The translations under genes and the position numbers were made by a program. From Rhodospirillaceae bacterium (lineage in GTDB: Bacteria > Pseudomonadota > Alphaproteobacteria > Kiloniellales > DSM-21159), in contig CP030885.1 of assembly GCA_006969625.1 (NCBI GenBank), forward strand, positions 4,041,430-4,105,429: 64,000 nucleotides of DNA, read 5' to 3'. Under the pieces are notes generated by a model. That model was not told the DNA's origin. It saw only the letters and a list, made by a program, of their open reading frames with translations, and made no database searches. Position 1 is the first letter of the stretch; each line of letters opens with the position of its first letter. This document shows, piece after piece, positions 1 to 7,593 of this stretch.

Positions 1-537
1 CCCGGCCGCCAGCGGCGCACCGGTGCCGACCGACAGCAGGAAGAGCACCCGCGGCCGCTCGCCGATCTCGGCCAGGCGTTCGCCGACGCTCCGCTGCGCC
101 GCCTCGATCTCCGCCAACAGCGCCTCGCCCCGTTCCGGCATGCCGATCGCGGCGGCGACCCGTGTCACCTTCTCGCGCACGCCGTCCAGGCTCGGCCTGT
201 CGGGCACCGTCTCAATCCGCATACCGGCGGCCCGGAGCTGCTCGATCACTGCGGGCGGCCCGGCGTCCTCGACCAGCAGCAGCAGGTCGGGAGCCAGTGC
301 CAGGATCGGCTCGGCGGCGAGCTGGCGCATGTAGCCGACATCAGGCAGCGCGTCGGCCGCCGGCGGATAGCTGCTGGTGCTGTCGACGGCGACCAGGCGC
401 CGCTCCGATCCGAGCGCGTAGACGATCTCCGTCAGCGACCCGCCGACCGAGACGATCCGTTGCGGCGGTTCGGCCGCCGCCGGCATGGCCGCAAGCGAAA
501 GGGCGAGCAGCAGGGCAAGGCGCATTGGCATCACCAT
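1..537 (-). CDS. hmuT: Periplasmic haem-binding protein HmuT (ABC transporter), C-terminus beyond window
   Basis: Substrate-binding protein of a haem ABC importer, expected to pass haem from the periplasm to an HmuUV permease/ATPase. The visible 178 residues open with a signal peptide (MRLALLLALSLAAMPAAA), followed by RIVSVGGSLTEIVYALG, the opening typical of HmuT/BtuF-type proteins. LAPDLLLLVEDAGP and the region around GMRIETVPDRPS are also family-like. The ATG at 537 lies within the last codons of the upstream receptor gene (ATGGTGA), so translational coupling is likely; in-frame ATGs at 531 and 525 are alternative starts. The gene runs off the left edge, so hmuU and hmuV would lie outside. 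A BtuF-like specificity is less likely because of the haem receptor next door. Confidence 0.85.
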   Translation of the reverse strand, partial: MVMPMRLALLLALSLAAMPAAAEPPQRIVSVGGSLTEIVYALGSERRLVAVDSTSSYPPAADALPDVGYMRQLAAEPILALAPDLLLLVEDAGPPAVIEQLRAAGMRIETVPDRPSLDGVREKVTRVAAAIGMPERGEALLAEIEAAQRSVGERLAEIGERPRVLFLLSVGTGAPLAAG

Positions 538-2678
538 TTGAGGCTGTAGCTGATCTGGGCCTTGAAGTTGCGGCCCGCCTCGCTCGCGCCGGTGAAGACG
601 CGCGCGTAGTCCTCGTCGAAGGCGTTGTCGACGCCGAGGTCGAGGCGCAGGCCCTCCAGCGGCCCCTCGACGGGCTGGTAGGCGAAGTAGAAGTCGTGCA
701 CGTCGTAGGCGTCGCGGGTCTCGGCCGGGTCGTTCACCTTGTCGAACTCGCGCGCGACCACTGCGCGCCAGCCGATCCGCGAGTCGATCTCCGGCAGTTT
801 GATCCCCGTGTCGAAGGTGAAGGTCGTCGGCGTGAGCACGCCCAGGTACTCTCCCGTGTCGTCGTTCTTCCCGTTGATGGTCGAGAAGCCGAAGCCGAGG
901 AGCACGCGGTAGTTCTCGTAGCTGGCCTCGACCTCGGTCCCCCACAGGCGGGCGTTGGGGACGTTGGTCGAAGCGGTCGTGCCGTCGCAGGCGCCGGGGA
1001 CGAAGGGATCGCAGTCGCGAAACGGCGTCGGCTGGTTGACCGCCACGTCGATGAAGTCCTCGCCCCAGACGCGGAAGTGCGTCGCCTTGACCCGCAGCGT
1101 ATCGTTCTCGAAGGCCAGGTCATCGAAGTCGACGCCGGCGCCGAACTCGACCGTGCGGGTCGTCTGCGGCTCTAGGTTCGGATTCGGCACGAAGCGGTTG
1201 ACGACGCCCAGCGGGCCGATCGGGATCTGGAAGTGCGTGCCGGTCAGGTAGAGCTCGTCGAAGGTCGGCGCACGGAAGGCCTCGGCGTAGTTGGCGAAGA
1301 CCATCAGCCACTCCTGGGGCAAATAGCTGATGCCGAAGCGGGGCGACAGGCGGCTGTCGATGGTGTCGTCCTCCGCCAGGTCGCTGCTGGTCTCGTAGCG
1401 ATCGAAGCGGGCACCGGGCAGCAGCAGCAGGTCGCCGGGCAGGCCGAAGGGCTCCGCAAGCGTGAACTCGGCCTGACCGAACACGCCGGTGAAGGTCGCC
1501 TCGGCATCCGGTACGCCGTCGCGGTCGCCGGTCGAGTCCTCGCCGTCCTGCCGGTCGCGGTAGGCCTCGCCGCCGTAGGTCAGCGTCAGCGCGACCTCCT
1601 CGCCCAGATCGAAGCGGCTGCGGTTGTCGAGGCGCGCGCCGAGCGTCGTCACGTCGCGCTGCAACAGCTCGCCGACGGGCCCGGCCCCCAGGCTGTCGAG
1701 CCGCCGCTCGTCCGCGGCGAAGTCCGTGTAGTAGGCGACGGCATCCAGGTCGAGCCAGGGGTTGCCGGGGTCGTCGAAGCTGTAGCCGAGCCGGACGTTG
1801 TCGGACGAGATCTCCTTGTCGACCGTGTCGCTGCCGCCCTGGCCCTGCGGGTTGTTCGGCTCCTCCGCGTCGTTCGAGAAGCGGCTGTAGCTCGCCTCGA
1901 GGCGGTGGTGATCGCCGAAATCGATCCCGCCCTTGATCAGGCCGGACAGGATCGAGTCGTCGGTGTTGTCGAGCGAATTGCCGTCGCCCAGCTCGATCTC
2001 GCCGGAGGTGCGGCGGGTGACGCTGCCCAGCAGGTCGATATCGTCGGTCGGTTTGCCGTAGGCCGTGAAGGTGCCCAGCCGCTCTTCGTTGACCGTCTGG
2101 ACGCCGCCCGTGACGCTGGCGCCGACGCTTTCGCCCGGCTGCAGGAAGTCGTCCGCGCGCACCGTGCGGAACTCCAGAACGCCGCCGGTGCCGCCGCTGC
2201 CGTAGAGTGCCGAGGCCGGGCCGCGCAGCACCTCGACGCTGCGCAGGAGGCTGGGGTCGAGGAAGAAGCGCCCGTCGTGCGCCGAGCCGAAGTTCTGGCG
2301 CGCGCCGTCCAGCAGGATGACCACGTCGGGTCCGGAAAAGCCGCGGATCGAGGGCACCTCGCCGGTGCGGCGCGGGCCGCCGGTGAACTCCACGTTCGGC
2401 ACCAGCTTCAGCACGTCGTCCGGCGTGGAAGGCTGCAGGCGCTGGATCTCCTCCCGGTCGATCACCGTCACCATTCCGGGGTAGACGAAGGGATCGATTT
2501 CGTTGCGCGTCGCCGTCACGGAGACCGGGTCGAGCCGGATCGGCGCCTGCGCCGTTTCGGCGGTGCCGGTCTCTTCGCCCGTCTGGGCCAGGGCGGGCGC
2601 ACCCGCCGCGGCCGAAATCAGCGCACAGATCGCCAAGGTGACCCCCGTCGCCGGGCGGCCGGTCCAGATTCGCTTCAT
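531..2678 (-). CDS. hmuR: TonB-dependent haem/haemoglobin outer-membrane receptor
   Basis: Outer-membrane beta-barrel that takes up haem using TonB energy. The 715-residue product has a signal peptide (about 1-31, ending APALAQ), a plug domain (about 50-160, with GPASALYGSGGTGG) and a 22-strand-type barrel ending in the aromatic SYSLKW, with Trp as last residue. The FRAP box (Phe468) and NPNL box flank a TGTHF histidine, the signature of HemR/HmuR haem receptors. I chose the ATG at 2678 because GGGAAGGGG precedes it; an upstream in-frame start at 2723 has no such site. It lies between hemP and hmuT on one strand and is probably iron-repressed through the boxes near 3006-3063. Confidence 0.9.
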   Translation of the reverse strand: MKRIWTGRPATGVTLAICALISAAAGAPALAQTGEETGTAETAQAPIRLDPVSVTATRNEIDPFVYPGMVTVIDREEIQRLQPSTPDDVLKLVPNVEFTGGPRRTGEVPSIRGFSGPDVVILLDGARQNFGSAHDGRFFLDPSLLRSVEVLRGPASALYGSGGTGGVLEFRTVRADDFLQPGESVGASVTGGVQTVNEERLGTFTAYGKPTDDIDLLGSVTRRTSGEIELGDGNSLDNTDDSILSGLIKGGIDFGDHHRLEASYSRFSNDAEEPNNPQGQGGSDTVDKEISSDNVRLGYSFDDPGNPWLDLDAVAYYTDFAADERRLDSLGAGPVGELLQRDVTTLGARLDNRSRFDLGEEVALTLTYGGEAYRDRQDGEDSTGDRDGVPDAEATFTGVFGQAEFTLAEPFGLPGDLLLLPGARFDRYETSSDLAEDDTIDSRLSPRFGISYLPQEWLMVFANYAEAFRAPTFDELYLTGTHFQIPIGPLGVVNRFVPNPNLEPQTTRTVEFGAGVDFDDLAFENDTLRVKATHFRVWGEDFIDVAVNQPTPFRDCDPFVPGACDGTTASTNVPNARLWGTEVEASYENYRVLLGFGFSTINGKNDDTGEYLGVLTPTTFTFDTGIKLPEIDSRIGWRAVVAREFDKVNDPAETRDAYDVHDFYFAYQPVEGPLEGLRLDLGVDNAFDEDYARVFTGASEAGRNFKAQISYSLKW

Positions 2679-2787
2679 TGCTCGCAACCCCTTCCCAAAG
2701 CGCATGTTCTTGGTTTCGAACACGCGTCCTGGCGGGCTGCCGTCAGACCCCGGGGGTCGTTGGTGGCTGGCTCGGACGCCTAACCGA

Positions 2788-2806
2788 AGGCCGGGTCGCC
2801 CGGCCT
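2788..2806 (-). terminator. Possible attenuator hairpin between hemP and the receptor
   Basis: An 8-bp perfect stem (AGGCCGGG / CCCGGCCT) with a 3-base loop overlaps the hemP stop codon. The transcript then continues with UUCGGUU, a poor U tract. It could reduce read-through from hemP into the receptor gene or stabilise the hemP message. Seen in sequence only. Confidence 0.3.
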
Positions 2807-2987
2807 ACTTCGTCAGGATCAGCTTGCCTTTGCTGGTGCAGCGCAGGCGGTAGCACTCCCCTCCATGGTCGATCAGAAGCTCGCGCGCGCCCTCGAACAG
2901 CCGCGCGCTTTCGATCCGGCGGCTGCTGTGCCCCGGCGGCCCGCCCGCAGAGGACCGGCCTTTCGCTTCCGTCTCGTCGCCTGTCAT
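2805..2987 (-). CDS. hemP: Haemin uptake protein HemP/HmuP
   Basis: A 60-residue member of the HemP/HmuP family, small proteins that accompany haem receptors and in some rhizobia activate receptor gene transcription. The family core is at the C-terminus: RLFEGARELLIDHGGECYRL, then LRCTSKGKLILTK as the exact end. The N-terminal 25 residues are polar and probably disordered. It is the first gene of the minus-strand haem operon, 126 bases ahead of the receptor, with a short GC-rich hairpin between them. An iron-box-like dyad lies 19 bases upstream of the start codon, which suggests direct iron control. Confidence 0.88.
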   Translation of the reverse strand: MTGDETEAKGRSSAGGPPGHSSRRIESARLFEGARELLIDHGGECYRLRCTSKGKLILTK

Positions 2988-3005
2988 ACGATTCCCAAGT
3001 CACTC

Positions 3006-3026
3006 TGCGAATGCAAAGCGTTCGCA
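3006..3026. promoter_or_regulatory. Iron-box-like palindrome 1 (Fur-family type)
   Basis: A 21-bp near-perfect palindrome with arms TGCGAAtGC and GCgTTCGCA around AAA, 19 bases upstream of hemP. The repeated TGCRAnTGC half-site resembles Fur-family sites reported in alphaproteobacteria (for example at the Bradyrhizobium irr promoter). That the regulator is Fur rather than another iron regulator is an inference from the flanking haem genes. Confidence 0.55.
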
Positions 3027-3042
3027 GTATCCGAGGCTTAAA

Positions 3043-3063
3043 TGCAACTGCCTCGCATTTGCA
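3043..3063. promoter_or_regulatory. Iron-box-like palindrome 2
   Basis: A 21-bp dyad with arms TGCAActGC and GCatTTGCA, 16 of 21 positions symmetrical, 16 bases after box 1. Its spacing and half-sites match boxes 1 and 3, so the three look like copies of one operator. Confidence 0.5.
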
Positions 3064-3170
3064 AGCAAAAACGGACTTTCGCACTGCATGCGATCGGCTT
3101 TCCATCCGGTGTCGTGCTTCTGGACCGCCCCAAGGTTCGATGTCTTGCCATCCGGAGCGGTCGATGATAT

Positions 3171-3191
3171 TGCAACTGACTCGCATTCGCA
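3171..3191. promoter_or_regulatory. Iron-box-like palindrome 3, on the exbB side
   Basis: A third 21-bp copy (arms TGCAAcTG and CATTCGCA) whose first eight bases equal those of box 2. It lies 60 bases before the exbB start and would place the energy-transduction operon under the same iron control as hemP and hmuR. A further partial dyad (TCGCA/TGCGA) sits at 3079-3093. Confidence 0.5.
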
Positions 3192-3251
3192 TTGACCTGC
3201 GTGCGCTGCCGTCACTGCCGTGCCGCACCTCCGGCAAACCAGGAAGTTCCC

Positions 3252-4007
3252 ATGGACGAAAGCCTGAACGCCATCGGCGAAGGAGCATCTGCACTACCCA
3301 CCGAGGCGGACCACCCCGAGCTGGCGGCACGCGCGCTGGAGCTGCTGCAGGCGGGCGGGCCGGTCGTCGTCATTCTGCTGGCCATGTCGGTGCTGGCGCT
3401 GGCGATCGTCCTGGCCAAGCTCTGGCAGTTCCGCATGGCGCGGCTCGGCGAGCGGCGGGCCGTGCACGACGCGCTCGCCCTGCACCGTCAGGGCCGCGAC
3501 GGCCAGGCGCTGGCCCTGCTCGACGGCAGCGCCAACCCCGCCGCCCAGGCGTTGGCGCGCGTCCTGCGCGGCCGCCGCCGCGGCCTGCCGGAGGAGCTGG
3601 TGCGCGAGGAAGTGCAGCGCTATGCCGCGGGCGCGCTCGAGGTGCTGCGCGGCTGGCTCCGGCCGCTGGAGGTGATCGCCGCGCTGGCGCCGCTGCTCGG
3701 GCTCTTCGGCACAGTGCTTGGCATGATCGCCGCCTTCCGCCAGCTCGAGGCGGCCGGCAACCAGGTGAACCCGGCGATCCTGTCGGGCGGCATCTGGGAG
3801 GCGCTGCTGACCACGGCCGTGGGTTTGGCCGTCGCCATCCCCGTCGTCGCGATCCTCAACTGGCTGGAGCGCCGGGTCGAGCGTCTGGCGCACGAGATCG
3901 ACGACGCGGTCACCCGCCTCTTCACGGTCGACCTCTCGGCCGGCCTCGACGACGAGATCCGCCATGCCGCCCGACCCTATGTCGTTCCGGCGCCTGCGGG
4001 CGAGTAG
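3252..4007 (+). CDS. exbB: ExbB-type proton channel subunit
   Basis: A 251-residue MotA/TolQ/ExbB-family inner-membrane protein that, with ExbD, uses the proton gradient to energise TonB. Three membrane segments are visible, near residues 34-55, 139-160 (LAPLLGLFGTVLGMIAAF, the family signature) and 183-202 (LLTTAVGLAVAIPVVAIL). A basic cytoplasmic loop lies between the first two. The ATG at 3252 is preceded by AGGAAG; the open frame extends a further 20 codons upstream but through the operator region. It is the first gene of exbB-exbD-exbD-tonB, divergent from the haem receptor operon, so its partner is probably the haem system rather than Tol-Pal. Confidence 0.9.
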   Translation: MDESLNAIGEGASALPTEADHPELAARALELLQAGGPVVVILLAMSVLALAIVLAKLWQFRMARLGERRAVHDALALHRQGRDGQALALLDGSANPAAQALARVLRGRRRGLPEELVREEVQRYAAGALEVLRGWLRPLEVIAALAPLLGLFGTVLGMIAAFRQLEAAGNQVNPAILSGGIWEALLTTAVGLAVAIPVVAILNWLERRVERLAHEIDDAVTRLFTVDLSAGLDDEIRHAARPYVVPAPAGE

Positions 4008-4407
4008 CCTGCGTGCCGCGTGCCCGCCGCGCCGGCGCGCGCCGATCGGCCTGACGCCGCTGATCGACGTGGTCTTCATCCTGCTGGTCTTCTTCATGCT
4101 GGCCTCCAGCTTCCTCGACTGGCGCGCCATTGCGCTGAACGCGCCGGCGGCGGCCAAGGGTGGCGCCTCGCCCGAGGGCGCCTTGCTGGTCGAGGTGCGC
4201 GCCGACGGCCTGCGCCTCGGCGCCGAGCGCCTGGGGCTGGAGGCGCTGGCCGAACGGGTCGCGGCGCAGCTACGCGCGGCGCCGGACCGGCGGGTGCTGG
4301 TGCGTCCCGACGCCGGCGTGCCGCTGCAGCGCGCAGTCGAGGTGCTGGACCGCCTCTCGGCAGCCGGCGCCACGGAGATCGCGCTGATCCGCGGGCGCGC
4401 GGGCTGA
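3964..4407 (+). CDS. exbD: ExbD-type proton channel subunit, canonical paralogue
   Basis: A 147-residue ExbD/TolR protein. A basic N-terminus leads to one membrane segment (GLTPLIDVVFILLVFFML) containing the conserved proton-handling Asp (Asp35). A periplasmic domain follows, with the expected VLVRPDAGVPLQRAVEVLD and a helix ending AGATEIALI. The gene starts 44 bases inside exbB. A second ATG at 3979 would shorten the overlap, and neither has a strong ribosome site, so translation is probably coupled. It is followed without gap by a second ExbD gene that lacks the Asp. Confidence 0.88.
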   Translation: MPPDPMSFRRLRASSLRAACPPRRRAPIGLTPLIDVVFILLVFFMLASSFLDWRAIALNAPAAAKGGASPEGALLVEVRADGLRLGAERLGLEALAERVAAQLRAAPDRRVLVRPDAGVPLQRAVEVLDRLSAAGATEIALIRGRAG

Positions 4408-4827
4408 ATGCGTCGGCCGTCCCTCTCGCAGATGCCGAAGCGCGCGCAGAGCGACGACGAGCGCGTGCTGCCGCTGATCAACGTCGTCTTCCTGCTGCTG
4501 ATCTTCTTCATGCTGGCCGGGCAGCTCGCCAGCGCCGACCCTTTCCGGATCGAGCCACCGCAGTCGCGCAGCGAGGGGAGCGACGCGGCGGCGGAGTTGA
4601 CCGTGCTGGTCGGTGCCGACGGCCGGCTGGCGCTCGACGGCCAAGAGCTGACGGCCCAGGCGCTGCAGGCCGCCGTCGCCGAACGGTTGGCGGCCGAACC
4701 CGCAACCAGCCTGCGCCTGAAGGCCGACGGCGCGGCCGAGGCGACGCAGGTGGTCGCGGTGATGGAGCGGCTGCGCGCGGCCGGCGTCGAGCGGCTGCGG
4801 CTGCTGGCCGTGCCGGAGGGCGGCTGA
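4408..4827 (+). CDS. ExbD-like subunit with Asn in place of the membrane Asp
   Basis: A 139-residue second ExbD paralogue. The layout is the same as in the first: acidic-basic N-terminus, one membrane helix (LPLINVVFLLLIFFML) and a periplasmic domain with LRLKADGAAEATQVVAVMERL. At the position of the essential proton-carrying Asp of ExbD/TolR it has Asn25 (codon AAC). Its ATG immediately follows the stop of exbD1, and its own stop overlaps the tonB start (TGATG). It may form mixed complexes with the first ExbD, one copy supplying the Asp. The call to the family is firm; its role is inferred. Confidence 0.85.
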   Translation: MRRPSLSQMPKRAQSDDERVLPLINVVFLLLIFFMLAGQLASADPFRIEPPQSRSEGSDAAAELTVLVGADGRLALDGQELTAQALQAAVAERLAAEPATSLRLKADGAAEATQVVAVMERLRAAGVERLRLLAVPEGG

Positions 4828-6023
4828 TGCACCTGAGCGCGCGCCACTGGACCGCAGCCGCCGGCGCCGCCGTGCTGCTGCACGCGGCTGCCGCCGGCGC
4901 GCTGCTCTGGCAGCCGCCGACGACGGGCGCGGCCAGCGCCGGCGTCGGCGGCATCGAGATCTCGCTCGGCCCCGCCGGCGGCGCGCCCGGAACGGTCGCC
5001 GCCGCCGCCGTGGCGGCCGAGGTCGCCGAGCCCGCGGAGAGGCCGGAAGCCGTCGAGGCCACGGAGCCGCCGGTTGAGCTCGCCGCAGAAGCCCCTCCCG
5101 AGGCGACCGCCGGGCCCATGGAGACGGCGGAGGCCGCAGACCCCGTGCAGACATCCCGGCCCGTCGCGACCCGGCCGAGCGAGCCGGAGCCGGTGCAGGC
5201 CGAGGCGGCGGAAGCTCGGCCGCTCGAGGTCGCCCAGGCGCAGACGGCGGCCGCGACGGCGGCCGCGACGGTGGCCACAGAGCGGGCCACGCCTGAAGCG
5301 GCCCGCCAGATTCCTGGCCAAATCGTGCCAGCCGGAAACGTGCCTGCCGAAAACGTGCCTGCCGAAAACGTGCCTGCCGAAAACGTGCCCGCCGAACCCG
5401 TACCTGCTGAACCCGTGCAGGGAGGGAACGAGCCAACAGAGACGCGACGGGCGTCGGCGCAGGCAGTGGAGCCGGCAGCGACGCAAACGGTCGCACAGCC
5501 GCCGCTTCCGCCGCGCCGACCCGCGCAGCCAGCGACCCTACGTCGGCCACAACCAGAAGAGCCCCGGCCGATACAGGCCGCCGAAGCCGCTGCCGCGCCC
5601 ACTGCGATCCAGGGGCCGGCGGTCGATCGGGCGCATAACTCGTCCGCACCCGGCACTGCCGGCAAAGCGGGCACCTCCGACAGCCGTCAGGCGGGCGATG
5701 CGAAGAGCGACAGCCTGGGCGGCGGCACCCCCGGCGAAGCGGTCGACTACCTGGCGCGCCTGCAGGCTTGGCTGGAGCGGCACAAAGAGTACCCGCGCCG
5801 GGCCCAGATGCGCCGCATCGAAGGCTCAGCGCTGCTCTACTTCGTGATGGATCGACAGGGACGCGTACTCGACTATCGGCTGCGACGCAGTGCGGGCCAT
5901 CGCCTGCTCGACGAGGAGGTGCGCGCCATGATCCAGCGCGCCCAGCCACTGCCCGAGATGCCGGCGTCGATGACCCAGCCAACGCTCGAACTGGTCGTGC
6001 CGGTGCAGTTCGTGCTGCGCTGA
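4827..6023 (+). CDS. tonB: TonB-family energy transducer with a long Pro/Glu-rich spacer
   Basis: A 398-residue TonB protein linking the ExbBD motor to outer-membrane receptors. It has a short N-terminus, one membrane anchor (about 10-28, AAAGAAVLLHAAAAGALLW) and a very long Ala/Glu/Pro spacer (about 50-300). The C-terminal TonB domain (about 305-398) carries YPRRAQMRRIEGSALLYFV, DRQGRVLDYRL and a family-like ending (VVPVQFVLR). The spacer contains six 5-residue repeats of the PAENV type (5325-5414). The ATG overlaps the stop of the second exbD (TGATG). Its length suits spanning the periplasm to the neighbouring haem receptor. Confidence 0.9.
   Translation: MHLSARHWTAAAGAAVLLHAAAAGALLWQPPTTGAASAGVGGIEISLGPAGGAPGTVAAAAVAAEVAEPAERPEAVEATEPPVELAAEAPPEATAGPMETAEAADPVQTSRPVATRPSEPEPVQAEAAEARPLEVAQAQTAAATAAATVATERATPEAARQIPGQIVPAGNVPAENVPAENVPAENVPAEPVPAEPVQGGNEPTETRRASAQAVEPAATQTVAQPPLPPRRPAQPATLRRPQPEEPRPIQAAEAAAAPTAIQGPAVDRAHNSSAPGTAGKAGTSDSRQAGDAKSDSLGGGTPGEAVDYLARLQAWLERHKEYPRRAQMRRIEGSALLYFVMDRQGRVLDYRLRRSAGHRLLDEEVRAMIQRAQPLPEMPASMTQPTLELVVPVQFVLR
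5325..5414 (+). repeat. Six tandem 15-bp repeats inside tonB (PAENV units)
   Basis: Six consecutive 15-bp units, the middle three identical (GTGCCTGCCGAAAAC) and the outer ones diverged, encoding PAGNV, PAENV three times and PAEPV twice. The frame is kept throughout, so copy number can change spacer length without breaking the gene. Confidence 0.9.
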
Positions 6024-6074
6024 GCGCAAGCGGGATTCGGCCGAACTCCGCGACCTCCGGGGCGGAGGCGGCCC

Positions 6075-6350
6075 GACCGGTGCAAGGCCGGGGCGTGCCT
6101 CGCGGCCGAGGGGCGCGCGACCGAGCGCCAGCTCATGGCGATCTCCGGTTGGGAGACGATCAAGGAGGCGGAGCGCTACGCCCGCCGAGCGCGCGGGCGC
6201 CAGCTCGCCGAGGCCGGCATGCAAGCCTTCGCGCGCGCCTTCGCTGCGGGACAGCACGGCGACGAAATGGACTCACCTTTTCGGGCAGTGCGGCCCGGCG
6301 AGTCCAAAACCGGCAAAAAATCCAGCTGGATCAATGGCATTCCGACGTAG
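6075..6350 (+). pseudogene. Remnant of a tyrosine recombinase (integrase), C-terminal end only
   Basis: The frame ending at 6350 reads CLAAEGRATERQLMAISGW, then ETIKEAERYARRARGRQLAE. This is the end of a phage-type tyrosine integrase: helix before the catalytic His/Trp (here SGW), the region of the nucleophile Tyr (AERYARRA) and the basic tail. The catalytic Arg-Lys core and the N-terminal DNA-binding domains are absent, and similarity fades before about 6075, just after the tonB stop. The piece cannot be active. It marks the edge of an element once integrated between tonB and the zinc locus. Confidence 0.7.
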
Positions 6351-6366
6351 TGGTGCCCAGGGGCGG
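6351..6366 (-). other. tRNA-3'-end-like 16-mer, possible old attachment site
   Basis: TGGTGCCCAGGGGCGG starts directly after the integrase stop codon. Read on the minus strand it ends GGGCACCA, like the acceptor end of a tRNA with encoded CCA, and no tRNA body is attached. Integrase genes commonly sit beside such att cores. The following 156 bases up to 6522 hold nothing I can recognise. Confidence 0.35.
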
Positions 6367-6522
6367 CGATATTTATGTCATCAGCAACAATAACTTAGCC
6401 GGTCGCGAGATAAGGCGACTCAGCCCAATGCGTCCCACTGGCTTATTCGGGCCGATCCCACAGGTTCACACCGCGGCCCCGCAACCAAACATGCAGACAC
6501 GGATTCTGCTGTTGCGGCCTGC

Positions 6523-7593
6523 TCAGGCCGGTGTTCTGGCCGACGGTACGCCAGTTTGAAGGACGGCGCCGAACAGGATCTCGATCTCGCGGCAGGGCAA
6601 GTCTTCGGTGACGAAGACGAGACGGCTGCGGCGGTCGTCGCTCGGCCATGCAGCCAGGCGCGCGGGTTCGTGGAAGACGTGCCGGACGCCGTGGAACACG
6701 AAAGGCCGCTCGGGCTGCTCCTCGACATTCGCGATGCCCTTGACGCGCAGCAGTCGCTCGCCGTGATTGGCGACCAGGATCTGCAGCGCGGCGTGCAGGC
6801 GACGGCCCGACAGGGGCCGCTCGAACGTCAGCGCGAAGGTCTCGATGGCCGCGCCGTGACGGTTGACGTCGTGGACGTGGCCCTCGTGATCGGCATGGGC
6901 GGACCCGGCCAGGCGGTCTTCCTCGTCGAGCCAGGCGCGCACCGTCGCCGAACGCCGATCCGGATCGTAAAGGGTAGCCCCTGGAAACAGCTTAGTCGGG
7001 TCGAACCCCGCGCCATTGCGGTCGACGATGGGCGCGCCGGGATTGAGGCGCTGGAGGGAGACCCGAAGCTGCTCGAGGTCTTCGCGCGAGGCCGGGTCGC
7101 GCGCCAGGTCCGTCTTGCTCAGCACCAGGCGGTCGGCCATGGCCACCTGCTTCAGCGCCTCGGCATGGCGGTCGAGAACCGCGTCGCCGTTGACGGCGTC
7201 GACCACCGCCACGACGTCCGCCAGTGCGTAGAGGCCGTCCAGGCGCCGGTCGCGCATCAGGGCGTGCAGGACGGGGGCCGGGTCGGCAAGGCCCGTCGTC
7301 TCGACGATCGCGCGCTGAAAGGGCGGGATGGCACCCAATGCGCGCCGTTCGTAAAGGCTCAGCAGATCGTTGCGGATGTCCCCGCGGATCGTGCAGCACA
7401 AGCAGCCGGTGGTCGTCTCGACGACCTGCGTGTCGTTGTGCGCGACCAGGTCGCCGTCCAGGCCGATCTCGCCGAACTCGTTGATGATCACGGCCGTCAT
7501 CGCGGACCGGGGATCGGACAGAATATCGCGCAACAGTGTCGTCTTGCCGCTACCCAGGAAGCCGGTCACCAGACTGACGGGAACGAGGGTCAT
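6523..7593 (-). CDS. COG0523 (CobW/G3E family) metallochaperone GTPase, zinc-type
   Basis: A 356-residue GTPase of the G3E family. Walker A is GFLGSGKTT (11-19), the metal-binding CLCC motif lies at 64-67, then VETTGLADP (switch region) and LSKTD in place of NKxD. A His/Asp stretch (HADHEGHVHDVNRHG) lies between the GTPase and the C-terminal CobW-C domain. The family inserts metals such as Zn, Co or Ni into client proteins. Zinc is the likely metal because the start codon overlaps the stop of a Zur gene (ATGA) and a zinc-binding ZnuA is divergent. Expression would rise with the Zur operon under zinc shortage. Confidence 0.88.
   Translation of the reverse strand: MTLVPVSLVTGFLGSGKTTLLRDILSDPRSAMTAVIINEFGEIGLDGDLVAHNDTQVVETTTGCLCCTIRGDIRNDLLSLYERRALGAIPPFQRAIVETTGLADPAPVLHALMRDRRLDGLYALADVVAVVDAVNGDAVLDRHAEALKQVAMADRLVLSKTDLARDPASREDLEQLRVSLQRLNPGAPIVDRNGAGFDPTKLFPGATLYDPDRRSATVRAWLDEEDRLAGSAHADHEGHVHDVNRHGAAIETFALTFERPLSGRRLHAALQILVANHGERLLRVKGIANVEEQPERPFVFHGVRHVFHEPARLAAWPSDDRRSRLVFVTEDLPCREIEILFGAVLQTGVPSARTPA

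Noticed and set aside
162-2783. Long plus-strand open frames opposite the haem receptor gene
   Set aside because: They are mirror frames of a GC-rich gene, rich in Arg/Ala/Gly without family features or ribosome sites, while the minus strand encodes a complete TonB receptor.
5325-5414. Possible CRISPR-like or minisatellite array
   Set aside because: Units are contiguous, multiples of three, and encode the TonB spacer; there are no spacers between repeats.
6351-6366. A tRNA gene
   Set aside because: Only the 3'-end-like 16 bases are present; no anticodon arm or D arm can be folded from the flanks.
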